Source: Eshraghiella sp964414835
Lineage (GTDB): Bacteria; Bacillota; Clostridia; Lachnospirales; Lachnospiraceae
Direction: 5' to 3'
Length of the DNA stretch: 15,907 bases
NCBI GenBank assembly: GCA_964414835.1
Contig: CAYPWY010000036.1
Span: 1-15,907 of the forward strand
This document shows, piece by piece, positions 1 to 7,510 of the stretch. How positions within the stretch are numbered: position 1 is the stretch's first letter; each line of letters starts with the position of its first letter. The notes beneath the pieces are model-generated. The model made no database searches and was not told the DNA's origin. It saw only the letters and a list, made by a program, of their open reading frames with translations. Both the position numbers and the translations under genes were made by a program.

Positions 1-1
1 A

Positions 2-493
2 AACTGTATATGCGGAGAATGTGTGCCGGATTGCGGATATGTCAGGCTTGATACTGACGGACATTTTCTTAAGACAGACTATATGGATTTCGGAATAGTG
101 CATAATGAGCCGGTACTGCCTGAGTCACTTACCGGGCGCCAGTATGTCAGGTATCTGATTAATCTGCATAAGCCTGATGAAGATAACGAAGCAGAATATT
201 TTAAACAGGCAGGCATAGCGGACGAGCTTATGAACGAATACATCGGTGATTATTCCGATGAGGAGAAACAGAGACTCCAGCTTGTCAGTATTATGATAAC
301 ATCTCCGGCAGTTATACTCATAGATGAGCCGGATATTAAAGGGAAAATGTATGCGGCAATCAAGGAATTTGTTAACAATATGAAAAAGTCCCATATAATA
401 TTAATCGCATCTTATAGTTATGCACAATTAGAAGAGATAGCGGATGAGATGATTTATCTTGAGAACGGCTGCCTGTACGGTAATAAGGTTTAG
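2..493 (+). CDS. ABC transporter ATP-binding protein, C-terminal part (5' end outside window)
   Basis: The reading frame is open to the left edge, so the gene starts outside; GTG at 23 is an internal codon. Visible is the C-terminal two thirds of an ABC ATPase. A CGxVRLD-like strand matches the segment after the Walker A region. A signature-helix region reads YSDEEKQRLQL in place of LSGGQxQRL, followed by a good Walker B (VILIDEPD) with its catalytic Glu. Family knowledge: such subunits hydrolyse ATP at the cytoplasmic face to drive transport. Odd points: the signature motif is degenerate, the D-loop after DEPD does not match SGLD, and where the switch His is expected (usual SH) the sequence has SY (ILIASYSYAQLEEIAD). 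Activity may be reduced or the protein may be regulatory. The stop at 491-493 overlaps the next gene's ribosome site, so the two are co-translated. ABC family is clear; substrate unknown. Confidence 0.8.
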   Translation, partial: NCICGECVPDCGYVRLDTDGHFLKTDYMDFGIVHNEPVLPESLTGRQYVRYLINLHKPDEDNEAEYFKQAGIADELMNEYIGDYSDEEKQRLQLVSIMITSPAVILIDEPDIKGKMYAAIKEFVNNMKKSHIILIASYSYAQLEEIADEMIYLENGCLYGNKV

Positions 494-497
494 GAGG
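492..497 (+). promoter_or_regulatory. Ribosome binding site deciding the permease start
   Basis: A perfect AGGAGG overlaps the stop codon of the ATPase gene and sits 6 nt before ATG 504. This favours ATG 504 over an upstream in-frame start at 459, which would overlap the ATPase gene and lacks such a site. Confidence 0.8.
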
Positions 498-503
498 ATT
501 GAT

Positions 504-2087
504 ATGTTAAAAAAAATTATTCAAAGCGGATATATTTCATATGCCTCCGATGCCAATAAGGTGGCTTATATACTTGAACATTTTCCGGTGGCAGGCAAAA
601 AGGCGGCAGCCGTCAGGTCGGCAGGCAGGACACATATAGGGTTTGGCATTGCAGGCGTTATTTTCAGGCTTATATGGGAAATAATTAAAAAGGCGGCATT
701 TGTGGCAGTGTTTATGCTTCTGCCACGCTATTTACTGGGAAGATTCAGTGCAACGGGACAAAACGGATTCGGGCTTGAAAACTGTTTTGTATATTTTACG
801 GTTGTTATGATATGCTTCTGCGGTTCAATCAATAACTCCGCCTTATTTGATACGGATGAGAATGCATATGTGGCACTCCGTGATGCCAAGTGCAGTCCTG
901 TTGATTATTTCAGAATGGTTTTGTTAAGAAAAAATATAACTGAGCTTATTTCATTCTGGGCAGTGTTTTCAATATTCGGGATGAACCTTGTAAAATCCTT
1001 CTATCTTACAATAGTGATAATCGGCTCAAGATATGTCGGCGAGGCGTTTAACATACTTGTATTCAGGGCTACCGGTAAATCCTTTGCGTCCCATAAGGGC
1101 GGAAATGTGGTTATAATGCTGGTGTCATTGTTTATGGCGTATTTTTTGCCTTATCTGCGGGGATGTGTTCCCGGCGCATATGAGCTTATATTTAACACAA
1201 TATGGCTCATGGTAATACTTGCAGCGGTGGCAGTGTTTATATATTATGTATGGAATTACAGCGGATATAATAGGGTTGCGGCACAAGTGTTTAAGAGAAG
1301 CAGTCTTATGCCGGAAGCAGGGGATGCAGATGGTATGAATATACCTGATAAACCTGCGGTGACTGTTGAGGACATGGAGGGCTATGACTTAGACAGTTAC
1401 AGGAAGATTAACAGAGAATTTTTCATAAGAAACCGTTCCAAAATATCGGGTGCAATGGAAATAAGGCTTGTCTTTGTGATAATCGTACTTGCAGCGGCTT
1501 TGATTATTGCGTTTAACGGACATAAGGATGTTGTGGCTAAAGTTATATCCTACTCAATGCCGGTTATGGTTTTTGTTATGTGTGCATTTTCCAATACATT
1601 TTGGATTTGCAAATCATTATTTTACCAGTGCGATTGTGAGCTTCTTAAAAGTGAAAGCTACAGACGCAGGAATGACATACTTGAAACCTTTTTCATAAGA
1701 TTAAAGTATCTTATTATAGTTGATTTGGTTCCGGCGGTGTTTCTGTCGGCAGTATATGGGATAGTCGGCGCCGTCACCGGAGCTGAAAGCAATGCAGCTA
1801 CTGTTGTATCGGTATGCGCAGGTATAATCCTGCTAAGCTGCTTTTTTACGGTTCTTCAGCTTGGATTGTATTATATTATACAACCATATAAGTCAGATGC
1901 CAAAAAAGGGAATATAACATATACCTTTATAAGTATAATTATGTATATATGCTGTGCAGCGTTTATATATATTAATTCGACCACTTTGTTTTTTACTCTT
2001 GGGGTAGGACTTGCCCTTGCGGTGATTATGGCGGTTTCGGTGACGCTGGTTGGACAGCTTGGTAATAAAACATTCAGGCTTAAATAA
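504..2087 (+). CDS. Polytopic membrane protein, likely ABC transporter permease
   Basis: The protein has 527 residues from ATG 504. I see about 10-12 hydrophobic membrane segments in two clusters: roughly residues 45-255 and 330-520. A hydrophilic, acidic loop at about 265-325 (containing VEDMEGYDLDSYRKINREFF) separates them. Two-part layouts like this are common in ABC-2-like exporter permeases, but I recognise no diagnostic motif. Its position directly after an ABC ATPase, with overlapping stop and ribosome site, and before a lipoprotein suggests it is the membrane subunit of a three-gene transporter. Substrate unknown. No signal peptide is needed. Function is inferred mainly from context. 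Confidence 0.7.
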   Translation: MLKKIIQSGYISYASDANKVAYILEHFPVAGKKAAAVRSAGRTHIGFGIAGVIFRLIWEIIKKAAFVAVFMLLPRYLLGRFSATGQNGFGLENCFVYFTVVMICFCGSINNSALFDTDENAYVALRDAKCSPVDYFRMVLLRKNITELISFWAVFSIFGMNLVKSFYLTIVIIGSRYVGEAFNILVFRATGKSFASHKGGNVVIMLVSLFMAYFLPYLRGCVPGAYELIFNTIWLMVILAAVAVFIYYVWNYSGYNRVAAQVFKRSSLMPEAGDADGMNIPDKPAVTVEDMEGYDLDSYRKINREFFIRNRSKISGAMEIRLVFVIIVLAAALIIAFNGHKDVVAKVISYSMPVMVFVMCAFSNTFWICKSLFYQCDCELLKSESYRRRNDILETFFIRLKYLIIVDLVPAVFLSAVYGIVGAVTGAESNAATVVSVCAGIILLSCFFTVLQLGLYYIIQPYKSDAKKGNITYTFISIIMYICCAAFIYINSTTLFFTLGVGLALAVIMAVSVTLVGQLGNKTFRLK

Positions 2088-2105
2088 AAAGTCAGGAGGT
2101 TTAAT

Positions 2106-3227
2106 ATGAGAGGTAAATTCAGATTGCTGTGTGCTTTGGGATTTGTTGCGTTAGCCTTAACGGGGTGCAGTCAAAATAAAAGCACGGCAGATGACCCTAA
2201 TGTCAACAGCCCTTCTAAAGAGCAGGATGTAACCATTTTTGATAAAATCATTGACGGTGAGTATATCGGGGATGAAATATCATTATATGACATAAGCGCA
2301 ATGGTGAAGGAAGATGGTTACAGGCTTTTGTCGCTGTGTGCGTATAAGGATGAGTGTGTAATTGCCCTGTATTCAGGTGAGGAACAATCTGAAGCTGTGA
2401 TATATGATATTTCAGACGGGGACATATATAAAAGCATAAAGCTGGATACTGTTTTATCTGATATGGCATATGTTGATACGGCAGGCAGCGGACTTCCTTA
2501 TATATATGATAAATCTGACAGTATTTTCTGCACACTCAGTGTAAAAAACGAGAAATATACATCATATCAGTTTGGTTTTGTGCCGGAGGATATGCTGGTA
2601 TCTGACAGCGGTAACAGAATATACTATACACTTAAGGATGATGCCTGTGTATATCAGTATATAACGGAAACGGAGCAGTCAGCTATAGCATATGACGCAT
2701 CCGGCGAGGCCGATTGGCTGACACTGGAAAGCATTAATGATGATGACAGCACATTGATTGTCAAAATTTTTGAGGGTGATTACGAGGGATATGCAAAGCT
2801 CAGCATAGAGATGCAGCAGCTGGACAGGTTGAATGATTTTGACGGAGCTTTGTATTATACGGGAAGTGATTATATATACACTTCCAAGGATTACCCGGAG
2901 TCCGTATGCATATATAATGAATTGAAGCCGAGAACCTTTATGAAGTTTGACCTTGAGGAGGCTGCTGAGCTTGATAACATTTTTGTATATCAGGACGGAC
3001 CATATATTTTTACAATGGTTGAAGCTGACAGTGAGAGTATTTTACGTTTTTATAATGTGGCAGGAGGTATTATGGAAAACTGGGTATCTTTGCCGTCAGA
3101 TTATGAGATAATCAGGGTAAGCTTCATGAAGGATATACAGGCCTTCTGTTTTACCACCGTTAATGCAGACGGTGAAGCAGGAGCGGTAATTTGGGATGTT
3201 GAGGCTATAAGCAGTATAGTAAGTTAG
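2106..3227 (+). CDS. Predicted lipoprotein of unknown function
   Basis: The protein has 373 residues with an N-terminal lipoprotein signal: positive MRGKFR, a hydrophobic core, then lipobox LTGC with lipidation Cys at residue 21. A Ser/Asn/Asp-rich linker follows (about 22-40). The mature part is acidic and rich in short beta-strand-like segments with Tyr/Ile/Val (for example YIYDKSDSIF and AVIYDISDGDIY). This suggests a beta-propeller-like extracellular domain, but I see no strict repeat. It lies 18 nt after the permease gene with AGGAGG at 2094-2099, so it belongs to the same operon and is probably exposed on the outer face of the membrane. It could be a sensor or accessory of the transporter; it does not look like a classical solute-binding protein. 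Confidence 0.7.
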   Translation: MRGKFRLLCALGFVALALTGCSQNKSTADDPNVNSPSKEQDVTIFDKIIDGEYIGDEISLYDISAMVKEDGYRLLSLCAYKDECVIALYSGEEQSEAVIYDISDGDIYKSIKLDTVLSDMAYVDTAGSGLPYIYDKSDSIFCTLSVKNEKYTSYQFGFVPEDMLVSDSGNRIYYTLKDDACVYQYITETEQSAIAYDASGEADWLTLESINDDDSTLIVKIFEGDYEGYAKLSIEMQQLDRLNDFDGALYYTGSDYIYTSKDYPESVCIYNELKPRTFMKFDLEEAAELDNIFVYQDGPYIFTMVEADSESILRFYNVAGGIMENWVSLPSDYEIIRVSFMKDIQAFCFTTVNADGEAGAVIWDVEAISSIVS

Positions 3228-3252
3228 AAATTAAAATAAATTAAAAAAAGTA

Positions 3253-3282
3253 TTGACATTTAGGCAGCTATAATACTATAAT
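3253..3282 (+). promoter_or_regulatory. Sigma-A-type promoter of the tRNA-Val/tRNA-Met unit
   Basis: Perfect -35 TTGACA (3253-3258) and perfect -10 TATAAT (3277-3282) are separated by 18 bp. Transcription would start about 30 nt before tRNA-Val. A second TATAAT at 3269-3274 is too close to this -35 to pair with it. Confidence 0.85.
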
Positions 3283-3318
3283 GGACAAGCGGGTTAAAAA
3301 TGACCCTAAATTGAATAT

Positions 3319-3391
3319 GGGATCTTAGCTCAGCTGGGAGAGCATCTGCCTTACAAGCAGAGGGTCACAGGTTCGAGCCCTGTAGGTCCCA
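3319..3391 (+). tRNA. tRNA-Val (anticodon UAC)
   Basis: A full cloverleaf can be folded. Acceptor stem 3319-3325 pairs with 3384-3390 (one G-U pair). The D arm has GCTC/GAGC. The anticodon stem TCTGC/GCAGA encloses loop CTTACAA with anticodon TAC. The T arm is ACAGG-TTCGAGC-CCTGT. The discriminator is A and CCA is not encoded. It is first in a two-tRNA unit behind a consensus promoter. Confidence 0.95.
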
Positions 3392-3409
3392 TTTTTCATT
3401 ATATTATAT

Positions 3410-3483
3410 GGCGGAGTAGCTCAGATGGCTAGAGCACATGGTTCATACCCATGGTGTCAGGGGTTCGATTCCCTTCTCCGCTA
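3410..3483 (+). tRNA. tRNA-Met, elongator type (anticodon CAU)
   Basis: The acceptor stem 3410-3416 pairs with 3476-3482, with a G-U at the first pair. The D arm is GCTC/GAGC. The anticodon stem CATGG/CCATG encloses loop TTCATAC with anticodon CAT. The T arm has TTCGATT. The discriminator is A and no CCA is encoded. The stem lacks the three G-C pairs of initiator tRNA, so this is elongator Met. A lysidine-modified Ile tRNA is less likely from overall similarity to clostridial elongator Met. Confidence 0.92.
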
Positions 3484-3489
3484 CTTTGT

Positions 3490-3522
3490 AAAACCCTTAA
3501 TGTTAGTACATTGAGGGTTTTT
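3490..3522 (+). terminator. Intrinsic terminator after the tRNA pair
   Basis: A 13-bp stem (3490-3502 with 3509-3521, one G-U pair) closes a 6-nt loop; the 3' arm ends in a run of T. It begins 6 nt after tRNA-Met. It lies only 23 nt before ispF, so that gene may depend on read-through or on the TATAAT at 3527-3532. Confidence 0.8.
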
Positions 3523-3544
3523 GCGATATAATTCGGAGGTCGTT

Positions 3545-4111
3545 ATGAGAATAGGAACGGGATATGATGTTCATAAATTAACAGATAACCGCAGACTCAT
3601 TTTGGGTGGTGTGGAAATTCCGTATGAGAAGGGACTTTTAGGTCATTCCGATGCGGATGTTTTGCTGCATGCTGTGATGGATGCTCTTTTAGGTGCGGCG
3701 GCACTGGGAGACATCGGTAAACATTTTCCAGACAGCGATGCGGCTTATGAGGGTGTGTCAAGTATGGAGCTTATGAAAAAGGTTTCAGAGATACTTTCAG
3801 ACAACAACTATGTGATTGAAAATGTTGACAGTACTGTGATTGCACAGAAACCTAAGCTGGCTCCTTATATTGAAGCTATGAGGAGCAATATCGCCGATGC
3901 GCTTGGTATAGATGTGGGAAGGGTAAGTGTCAAAGCAACCACAGAGGAAGGTTTAGGTTTTACCGGAGCAGGGGAAGGCATTGCAGCACAGGCTGCAGCG
4001 CTTATAACTACTGTTCAGAATTATGTGTATGATGATATTATGAATGATTGCTCTGCAACACGGGGATGTGCAGGCTGTAGCGGCTGCTGTAGGGGTCAGG
4101 ATATAAATTAA
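3545..4111 (+). CDS. ispF: 2-C-methyl-D-erythritol 2,4-cyclodiphosphate synthase
   Basis: The enzyme cyclises CDP-methylerythritol 2-phosphate to methylerythritol cyclodiphosphate with release of CMP, in the non-mevalonate isoprenoid pathway in the cytosol. It has 188 residues from ATG 3545, chosen for GGAGGT at 3535-3540; an upstream in-frame start at 3521 falls in the terminator. Metal ligands Asp8, His10 and His42 are present in RIGTGYDVH and HSDADVLLHA, as is the C-terminal TTEEGLGFTGAGEGI motif. Typical family length is about 155-160 residues. Here the enzyme core ends near residue 160 and a tail of about 28 residues follows, with five Cys (CSATRGCAGCSGCC). No such tail belongs to the IspF fold as I know it. 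Confidence 0.95.
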   Translation: MRIGTGYDVHKLTDNRRLILGGVEIPYEKGLLGHSDADVLLHAVMDALLGAAALGDIGKHFPDSDAAYEGVSSMELMKKVSEILSDNNYVIENVDSTVIAQKPKLAPYIEAMRSNIADALGIDVGRVSVKATTEEGLGFTGAGEGIAAQAAALITTVQNYVYDDIMNDCSATRGCAGCSGCCRGQDIN

Positions 4112-4124
4112 AGGTTGATATTTC

Positions 4125-4153
4125 TTGACAAACAAAGCGTAAATGCATATTCT
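4125..4153 (+). promoter_or_regulatory. Promoter for the cysE-cysS-mrnC-rlmB-sigH cluster
   Basis: Perfect -35 TTGACA (4125-4130), a 17-bp spacer, then -10 TATTCT (4148-4153, five of six). The leader before cysE would be about 45 nt, too short for a full T-box. It can form only a weak CAGG/CCTG hairpin just before the ribosome site. Confidence 0.7.
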
Positions 4154-4189
4154 ATAACATAGAAAATCGCAGGTGGCAGCCCTGTGTAC

Positions 4190-4195
4190 GGAGGT
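4190..4195 (+). promoter_or_regulatory. Ribosome binding site of cysE
   Basis: GGAGGT lies about 10 nt before ATG 4206. It supports this start over the in-frame GTG at 4173, whose extra residues do not resemble the family. Confidence 0.7.
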
Positions 4196-4205
4196 TTCAT
4201 TCATA

Positions 4206-4862
4206 ATGAGATTCAGAAAATACGTTAAGGAACAGATAGAAGTAATAAAAGACAGAGACCCTGCTATAAAGCAGGATAAGGAGGTTTTTCTGTATCCTTG
4301 CTTTTGGGCAATATGGAAATACCGTAAGGCACATAGATTATACCAGCAGGGGAAATATTACCGTGCCAGAAAAATATCACAGCGTGCGGCAAGACGCACC
4401 GGTATAGAGATTCATCCGGGAGCAGTTATCGGCAAGGGATTTTTTATAGACCACGGTCACGGTGTTGTAATTGGGGAGACCACTATTATAGGTGACAATG
4501 TGACACTTTATCAGGGAGTTACGCTGGGCGGAACCGGTAAGGAACAGGGTAAGCGCCATCCGACTATCGAGGATAATGTTATGATTAGTACCGGAGCTAA
4601 AGTTCTGGGTTCCTTTACCATAGGTTCAGGCTCTAAGATAGGAGCAGGCTCAGTGGTATTGGATGAGGTTCCTCCTAATTCTACAGTTGTGGGTATTCCG
4701 GGAAGAATTGTCAAGAGTAATGATGTTAAGCTTCCTAATAATGATTTGGACCAGATTAATCTTCCCGACCCTGTGCTTAATGATATTAATACTCTCAAAG
4801 AGGAAAATGAGAGGCTCAGAACACTCATGGATGAGATTATAGAAAAGATTGGAGATAAATAG
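4206..4862 (+). CDS. cysE: Serine O-acetyltransferase
   Basis: The enzyme makes O-acetylserine from L-serine and acetyl-CoA, the first step of cysteine synthesis. The protein has 218 residues, the short Firmicute form lacking most of the N-terminal helical domain of the enterobacterial enzyme. From about residue 68 a left-handed beta-helix of hexapeptide repeats is visible (IHPGAVIGKGFFIDHGHG, VIGETTIIGDNV, TLYQGVTLGGTGK). The catalytic dyad Asp82-His83 lies in FIDHGHG and a second conserved His lies in RHPTI (118). The C-terminal end, about 190-215, looks like a short coiled coil (LKEENERLRTLMDEI). The stop is 2 nt before cysS, so the two are translationally coupled and cysteine supply and tRNA charging are co-expressed. 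Confidence 0.95.
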   Translation: MRFRKYVKEQIEVIKDRDPAIKQDKEVFLYPCFWAIWKYRKAHRLYQQGKYYRARKISQRAARRTGIEIHPGAVIGKGFFIDHGHGVVIGETTIIGDNVTLYQGVTLGGTGKEQGKRHPTIEDNVMISTGAKVLGSFTIGSGSKIGAGSVVLDEVPPNSTVVGIPGRIVKSNDVKLPNNDLDQINLPDPVLNDINTLKEENERLRTLMDEIIEKIGDK

Positions 4863-4864
4863 CA

Positions 4865-6286
4865 ATGGAGAACAAGGTAAATTTATTTAACACTCTTACC
4901 AGAAAAGTGGAGCAGTTTGTTCCAAATGAGGACGGTAAGGTTGCTATGTATACATGCGGACCTACCGTATATCATTATGCCCATATCGGAAATTTGAGAA
5001 GCTATATTATGGAAGACATTCTTGAAAAAACACTCCGTTATGTAGGATATGATGTTAAGCGTGTAATGAATATTACCGATGTGGGGCATCTCACAAGCGA
5101 TGCGGACACAGGCGAAGACAAGATGCTTAAAGGTGCCAAGAGAGAGCATAAGACCGTTATGGAGATTGCCAAATTTTATACGGATTCATTTTTTGCGGAC
5201 TGCGCAAAGCTTAATATAAAGACTCCGGATGTTGTGGAGCCGGCCACTAACTGTATTTCCGAGTTTATAAATATGGTCAAGGTGCTTTTGGAAAAAGATT
5301 ATGCATATATAGCAGGCGGCAACGTGTATTTTGATACCTCAAAGCTTAAGGACTACTATGTTTTCTCCAGTCAGAATGAAAAAGAACTTATGGTGGGAGT
5401 ACGGGATGATGTAAGCGAAGACACCAATAAGAAAAATAAAGCGGATTTTGTGTTGTGGTTTACAAAATCCAAATTCGACAATCAGGAGCTTAAGTGGGAC
5501 AGTCCATGGGGTGTAGGCTATCCGGGATGGCATATTGAGTGTTCATGCATCAGCATAAAGCATCTTGGTGAATATATGGATATTCACTGCGGCGGCGTGG
5601 ATAATATTTTCCCGCATCATACCAATGAGATTGCCCAAAGTGAGTCGTTTTTGGGACATAAGTGGTGTAACTATTGGTTCCATGTACATCATCTTAACGA
5701 CAAGTCAGGCAAGATGAGCAAGTCTAACGGTGAGTTCCTGACGGTATCGCTTCTTGAGGAAAAGGGATATGATCCGCTTGTGTACAGGCTTTTCTGCCTG
5801 CAGTCACATTACAGAAAGCCGCTTGAGTTTTCATATGAAGTAATGGACAATATGAAGTCAGCCTATGATAAACTGGTTAAGAAGATTGGCGAGCTTAAAT
5901 GCGATGGTGATATAGATAAGAATGGCTTTGATGAATACAGAGCCAAATTTGAGGCAGCCCTTTCAAACGACATAAACACTTCATCGGCAATTACCGTAAT
6001 ATATGATGTTCTCAGAAGCGGACTTAATGATGTTACAAAGCTTGAGCTTATTAAGAGCTTTGACTATGTTTTGTCACTGAATCTTACAAGGATGCAGGGA
6101 GCGGAAAATGATACACAGAATATAGACAATGAGCTTGCAGCATATGTGGAGGCCAAGATTGAGGAGCGTAAAGCTGCCAAGAAAGAAAAGGATTTTGCCA
6201 AGGCAGATGCAATCAGGGATGAGCTTCTTGCCAAAGGTGTGCGCATTAAAGATACAAGAGAAGGTGTAGTTTGGGAACTGGTGTAA
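4865..6286 (+). CDS. cysS: Cysteinyl-tRNA synthetase
   Basis: This class I aminoacyl-tRNA synthetase charges tRNA-Cys using ATP. It has 473 residues, a normal length. The HIGH motif is HIGN at 40-43 and the KMSKS motif is at 283-287. The zinc/substrate ligands Cys31, Cys226, His251 and Glu255 are all present (TCGPTVY, WHIECS, FPHHTNEIAQSE). The C-terminal helical domain, which binds the tRNA anticodon stem, ends in KDFAKADAIRDELLAKGVRIKDT, usual for the family. Its ribosome site GGAGATA (4851-4857) lies inside the end of cysE. It starts 2 nt after cysE and ends 3 nt before mrnC. Confidence 0.97.
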   Translation: MENKVNLFNTLTRKVEQFVPNEDGKVAMYTCGPTVYHYAHIGNLRSYIMEDILEKTLRYVGYDVKRVMNITDVGHLTSDADTGEDKMLKGAKREHKTVMEIAKFYTDSFFADCAKLNIKTPDVVEPATNCISEFINMVKVLLEKDYAYIAGGNVYFDTSKLKDYYVFSSQNEKELMVGVRDDVSEDTNKKNKADFVLWFTKSKFDNQELKWDSPWGVGYPGWHIECSCISIKHLGEYMDIHCGGVDNIFPHHTNEIAQSESFLGHKWCNYWFHVHHLNDKSGKMSKSNGEFLTVSLLEEKGYDPLVYRLFCLQSHYRKPLEFSYEVMDNMKSAYDKLVKKIGELKCDGDIDKNGFDEYRAKFEAALSNDINTSSAITVIYDVLRSGLNDVTKLELIKSFDYVLSLNLTRMQGAENDTQNIDNELAAYVEAKIEERKAAKKEKDFAKADAIRDELLAKGVRIKDTREGVVWELV

Positions 6287-6289
6287 AAT

Positions 6290-6703
6290 ATGTTTGAGGA
6301 GATGGCAAAAGCTTTTGAACTGCAGAAGGTGGATTTGGCAAATTATTCTCCCCTGACGCTTGCCTATATAGGCGACTGTGTTTATGAACTTATAATAAGA
6401 ACCCGTCTTGTGTACAGAGGCAATGCGCCTGTTGATAAATTGAACCGCAAGGCCAGTAATCTTGCAAAAGCAGCAACACAGTCGGCGATGATTGAGGCGA
6501 TTATGGAACAGCTTACGGACGAGGAGCAGTCCGTTTACAGACGAGGAAGAAATGCACATTCATACACCAGAGCCAAAAATGCCACGGCAGGCGATTACAG
6601 GCGTGCCACAGGCTTTGAAGCTCTTATTGGTTATTTGTATCTGGAACAAAGATTTGACAGGATTATGGAAATAGTTAAAGCAGGCTTTGAGTCAGTGGAA
6701 TAG
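6290..6703 (+). CDS. mrnC: Mini-ribonuclease 3
   Basis: This is a compact RNase III-like nuclease without a double-stranded-RNA-binding domain; in Bacillus it matures the ends of 23S rRNA. It has 137 residues, normal for the family. The catalytic-helix region LAYIGDCVYEL supplies Asp29 and Glu33, and acidic residues near ATGFEALIGYLYL supply the second pair. The conserved RRGRNAHS motif follows. ATG 6290 lies 3 nt after cysS with no clear ribosome site, so coupling is likely; ATG 6302 (codon 5), preceded by GAGGAG, is an alternative start. It sits between cysS and rlmB as in many Firmicutes. Confidence 0.93.
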   Translation: MFEEMAKAFELQKVDLANYSPLTLAYIGDCVYELIIRTRLVYRGNAPVDKLNRKASNLAKAATQSAMIEAIMEQLTDEEQSVYRRGRNAHSYTRAKNATAGDYRRATGFEALIGYLYLEQRFDRIMEIVKAGFESVE

Positions 6704-6752
6704 CTGCGAAGCAGCGCAAAGGAACCATTGCGGAGTTGTGTAAGAATTTATG

Positions 6753-6759
6753 AAAAGGA
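6753..6759 (+). promoter_or_regulatory. Ribosome binding site of rlmB
   Basis: AAAAGGA lies 7 nt before ATG 6767 and favours this start over the in-frame TTG at 6728. The extra N-terminal residues encoded from 6728 do not look like the family. Confidence 0.6.
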
Positions 6760-6766
6760 TGCTTTT

Positions 6767-7507
6767 ATGAAATACAATGAATTTACAATAGAAGGAAGAA
6801 ACTCCGTAATTGAGGCATTTAGAAGCGGCAAGACAATAGATAAGCTGTATGTGCTTGATGGCTGTAAGGACGGCCCGGTTATGACAATAATAAGAGAAGC
6901 CAAAAAAGCAGGAGCCATTATTAATTATGTAACCAAGGACAGGCTTGACCATATGTCCGGGACAGGGCATCATCAGGGGGTGATAGCCAATGTAGCCGCA
7001 TATGAGTATGCTGAAGTTGATGATATTTTAGATGCGGCCAGAGCGCAAAACGAACCACCTTTTATATTTGTGCTTGACGGGATTGAAGACCCGCACAATC
7101 TGGGAGCAATAATAAGGACTGCCAATTTATGCGGTGCACATGGGGTTATAATACCTAAGCATCGTGCAGTGGGACTTACTGCAGCTGTGGCAAGAACATC
7201 TGCGGGGGCGCTTAATTATACTCCTGTTGCCAAGGTAACTAACATTGTAAGCACTATCGAAGACCTGAAAAAAGAAGGCTTGTGGTTTGTGTGTGCCAAT
7301 ATGAGCGGGGAACTTATGTATAATCTTGATTTAAAGGGTCCAATCGGCTTGGTAATAGGCAATGAAGGTGAGGGCGTAAGCCGTCTGGTCAAAGAAAAAT
7401 GCGACTTTGTGGCATCTATTCCTATGAAGGGCAATATAGATTCTCTCAATGCCTCGGTAGCGGCAGGTGTTATGGCATATGAGATAGTAAGACAGAGGAT
7501 GTGTTAG
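6767..7507 (+). CDS. rlmB: 23S rRNA (guanosine-2'-O-)-methyltransferase, SpoU family
   Basis: The protein has 246 residues. It transfers a methyl group from S-adenosylmethionine to the 2'-OH of a guanosine in 23S rRNA (G2251 in E. coli numbering). The N-terminal substrate-binding domain (about 1-85, with IEGRNSVIEAF) precedes a SPOUT knot domain with all three motifs. Motif 1 is DGIEDPHNLGAIIRTA (104-119), with the catalytic Asn/Arg. Motif 2 is GLVIGNEGEGV (194-204). Motif 3 is PMKGNIDSLNASVAAGV (219-235). It starts 63 nt after mrnC; that gap has a small GCTGC/GCAGC hairpin (6705-6717) with no T-run. It ends 3 nt before sigH. The paralogue TrmH has the same fold, but the N-terminal domain and gene order favour RlmB. 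Confidence 0.93.
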   Translation: MKYNEFTIEGRNSVIEAFRSGKTIDKLYVLDGCKDGPVMTIIREAKKAGAIINYVTKDRLDHMSGTGHHQGVIANVAAYEYAEVDDILDAARAQNEPPFIFVLDGIEDPHNLGAIIRTANLCGAHGVIIPKHRAVGLTAAVARTSAGALNYTPVAKVTNIVSTIEDLKKEGLWFVCANMSGELMYNLDLKGPIGLVIGNEGEGVSRLVKEKCDFVASIPMKGNIDSLNASVAAGVMAYEIVRQRMC

Positions 7508-7510
7508 AGT

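Noticed and set aside
4160..4200. T-box-like sequence (AGGTGGCAGCC) before cysE
   Set aside because: It resembles the T-box antiterminator core only loosely, and the leader is too short for stem I and a terminator. The same CAGGTGGCAG occurs at 8150-8159 in an unrelated place.
6074..6559. 161-codon minus-strand frame across the cysS-mrnC junction
   Set aside because: It is antisense to two well-recognised genes, has no ribosome site and no recognisable domain.
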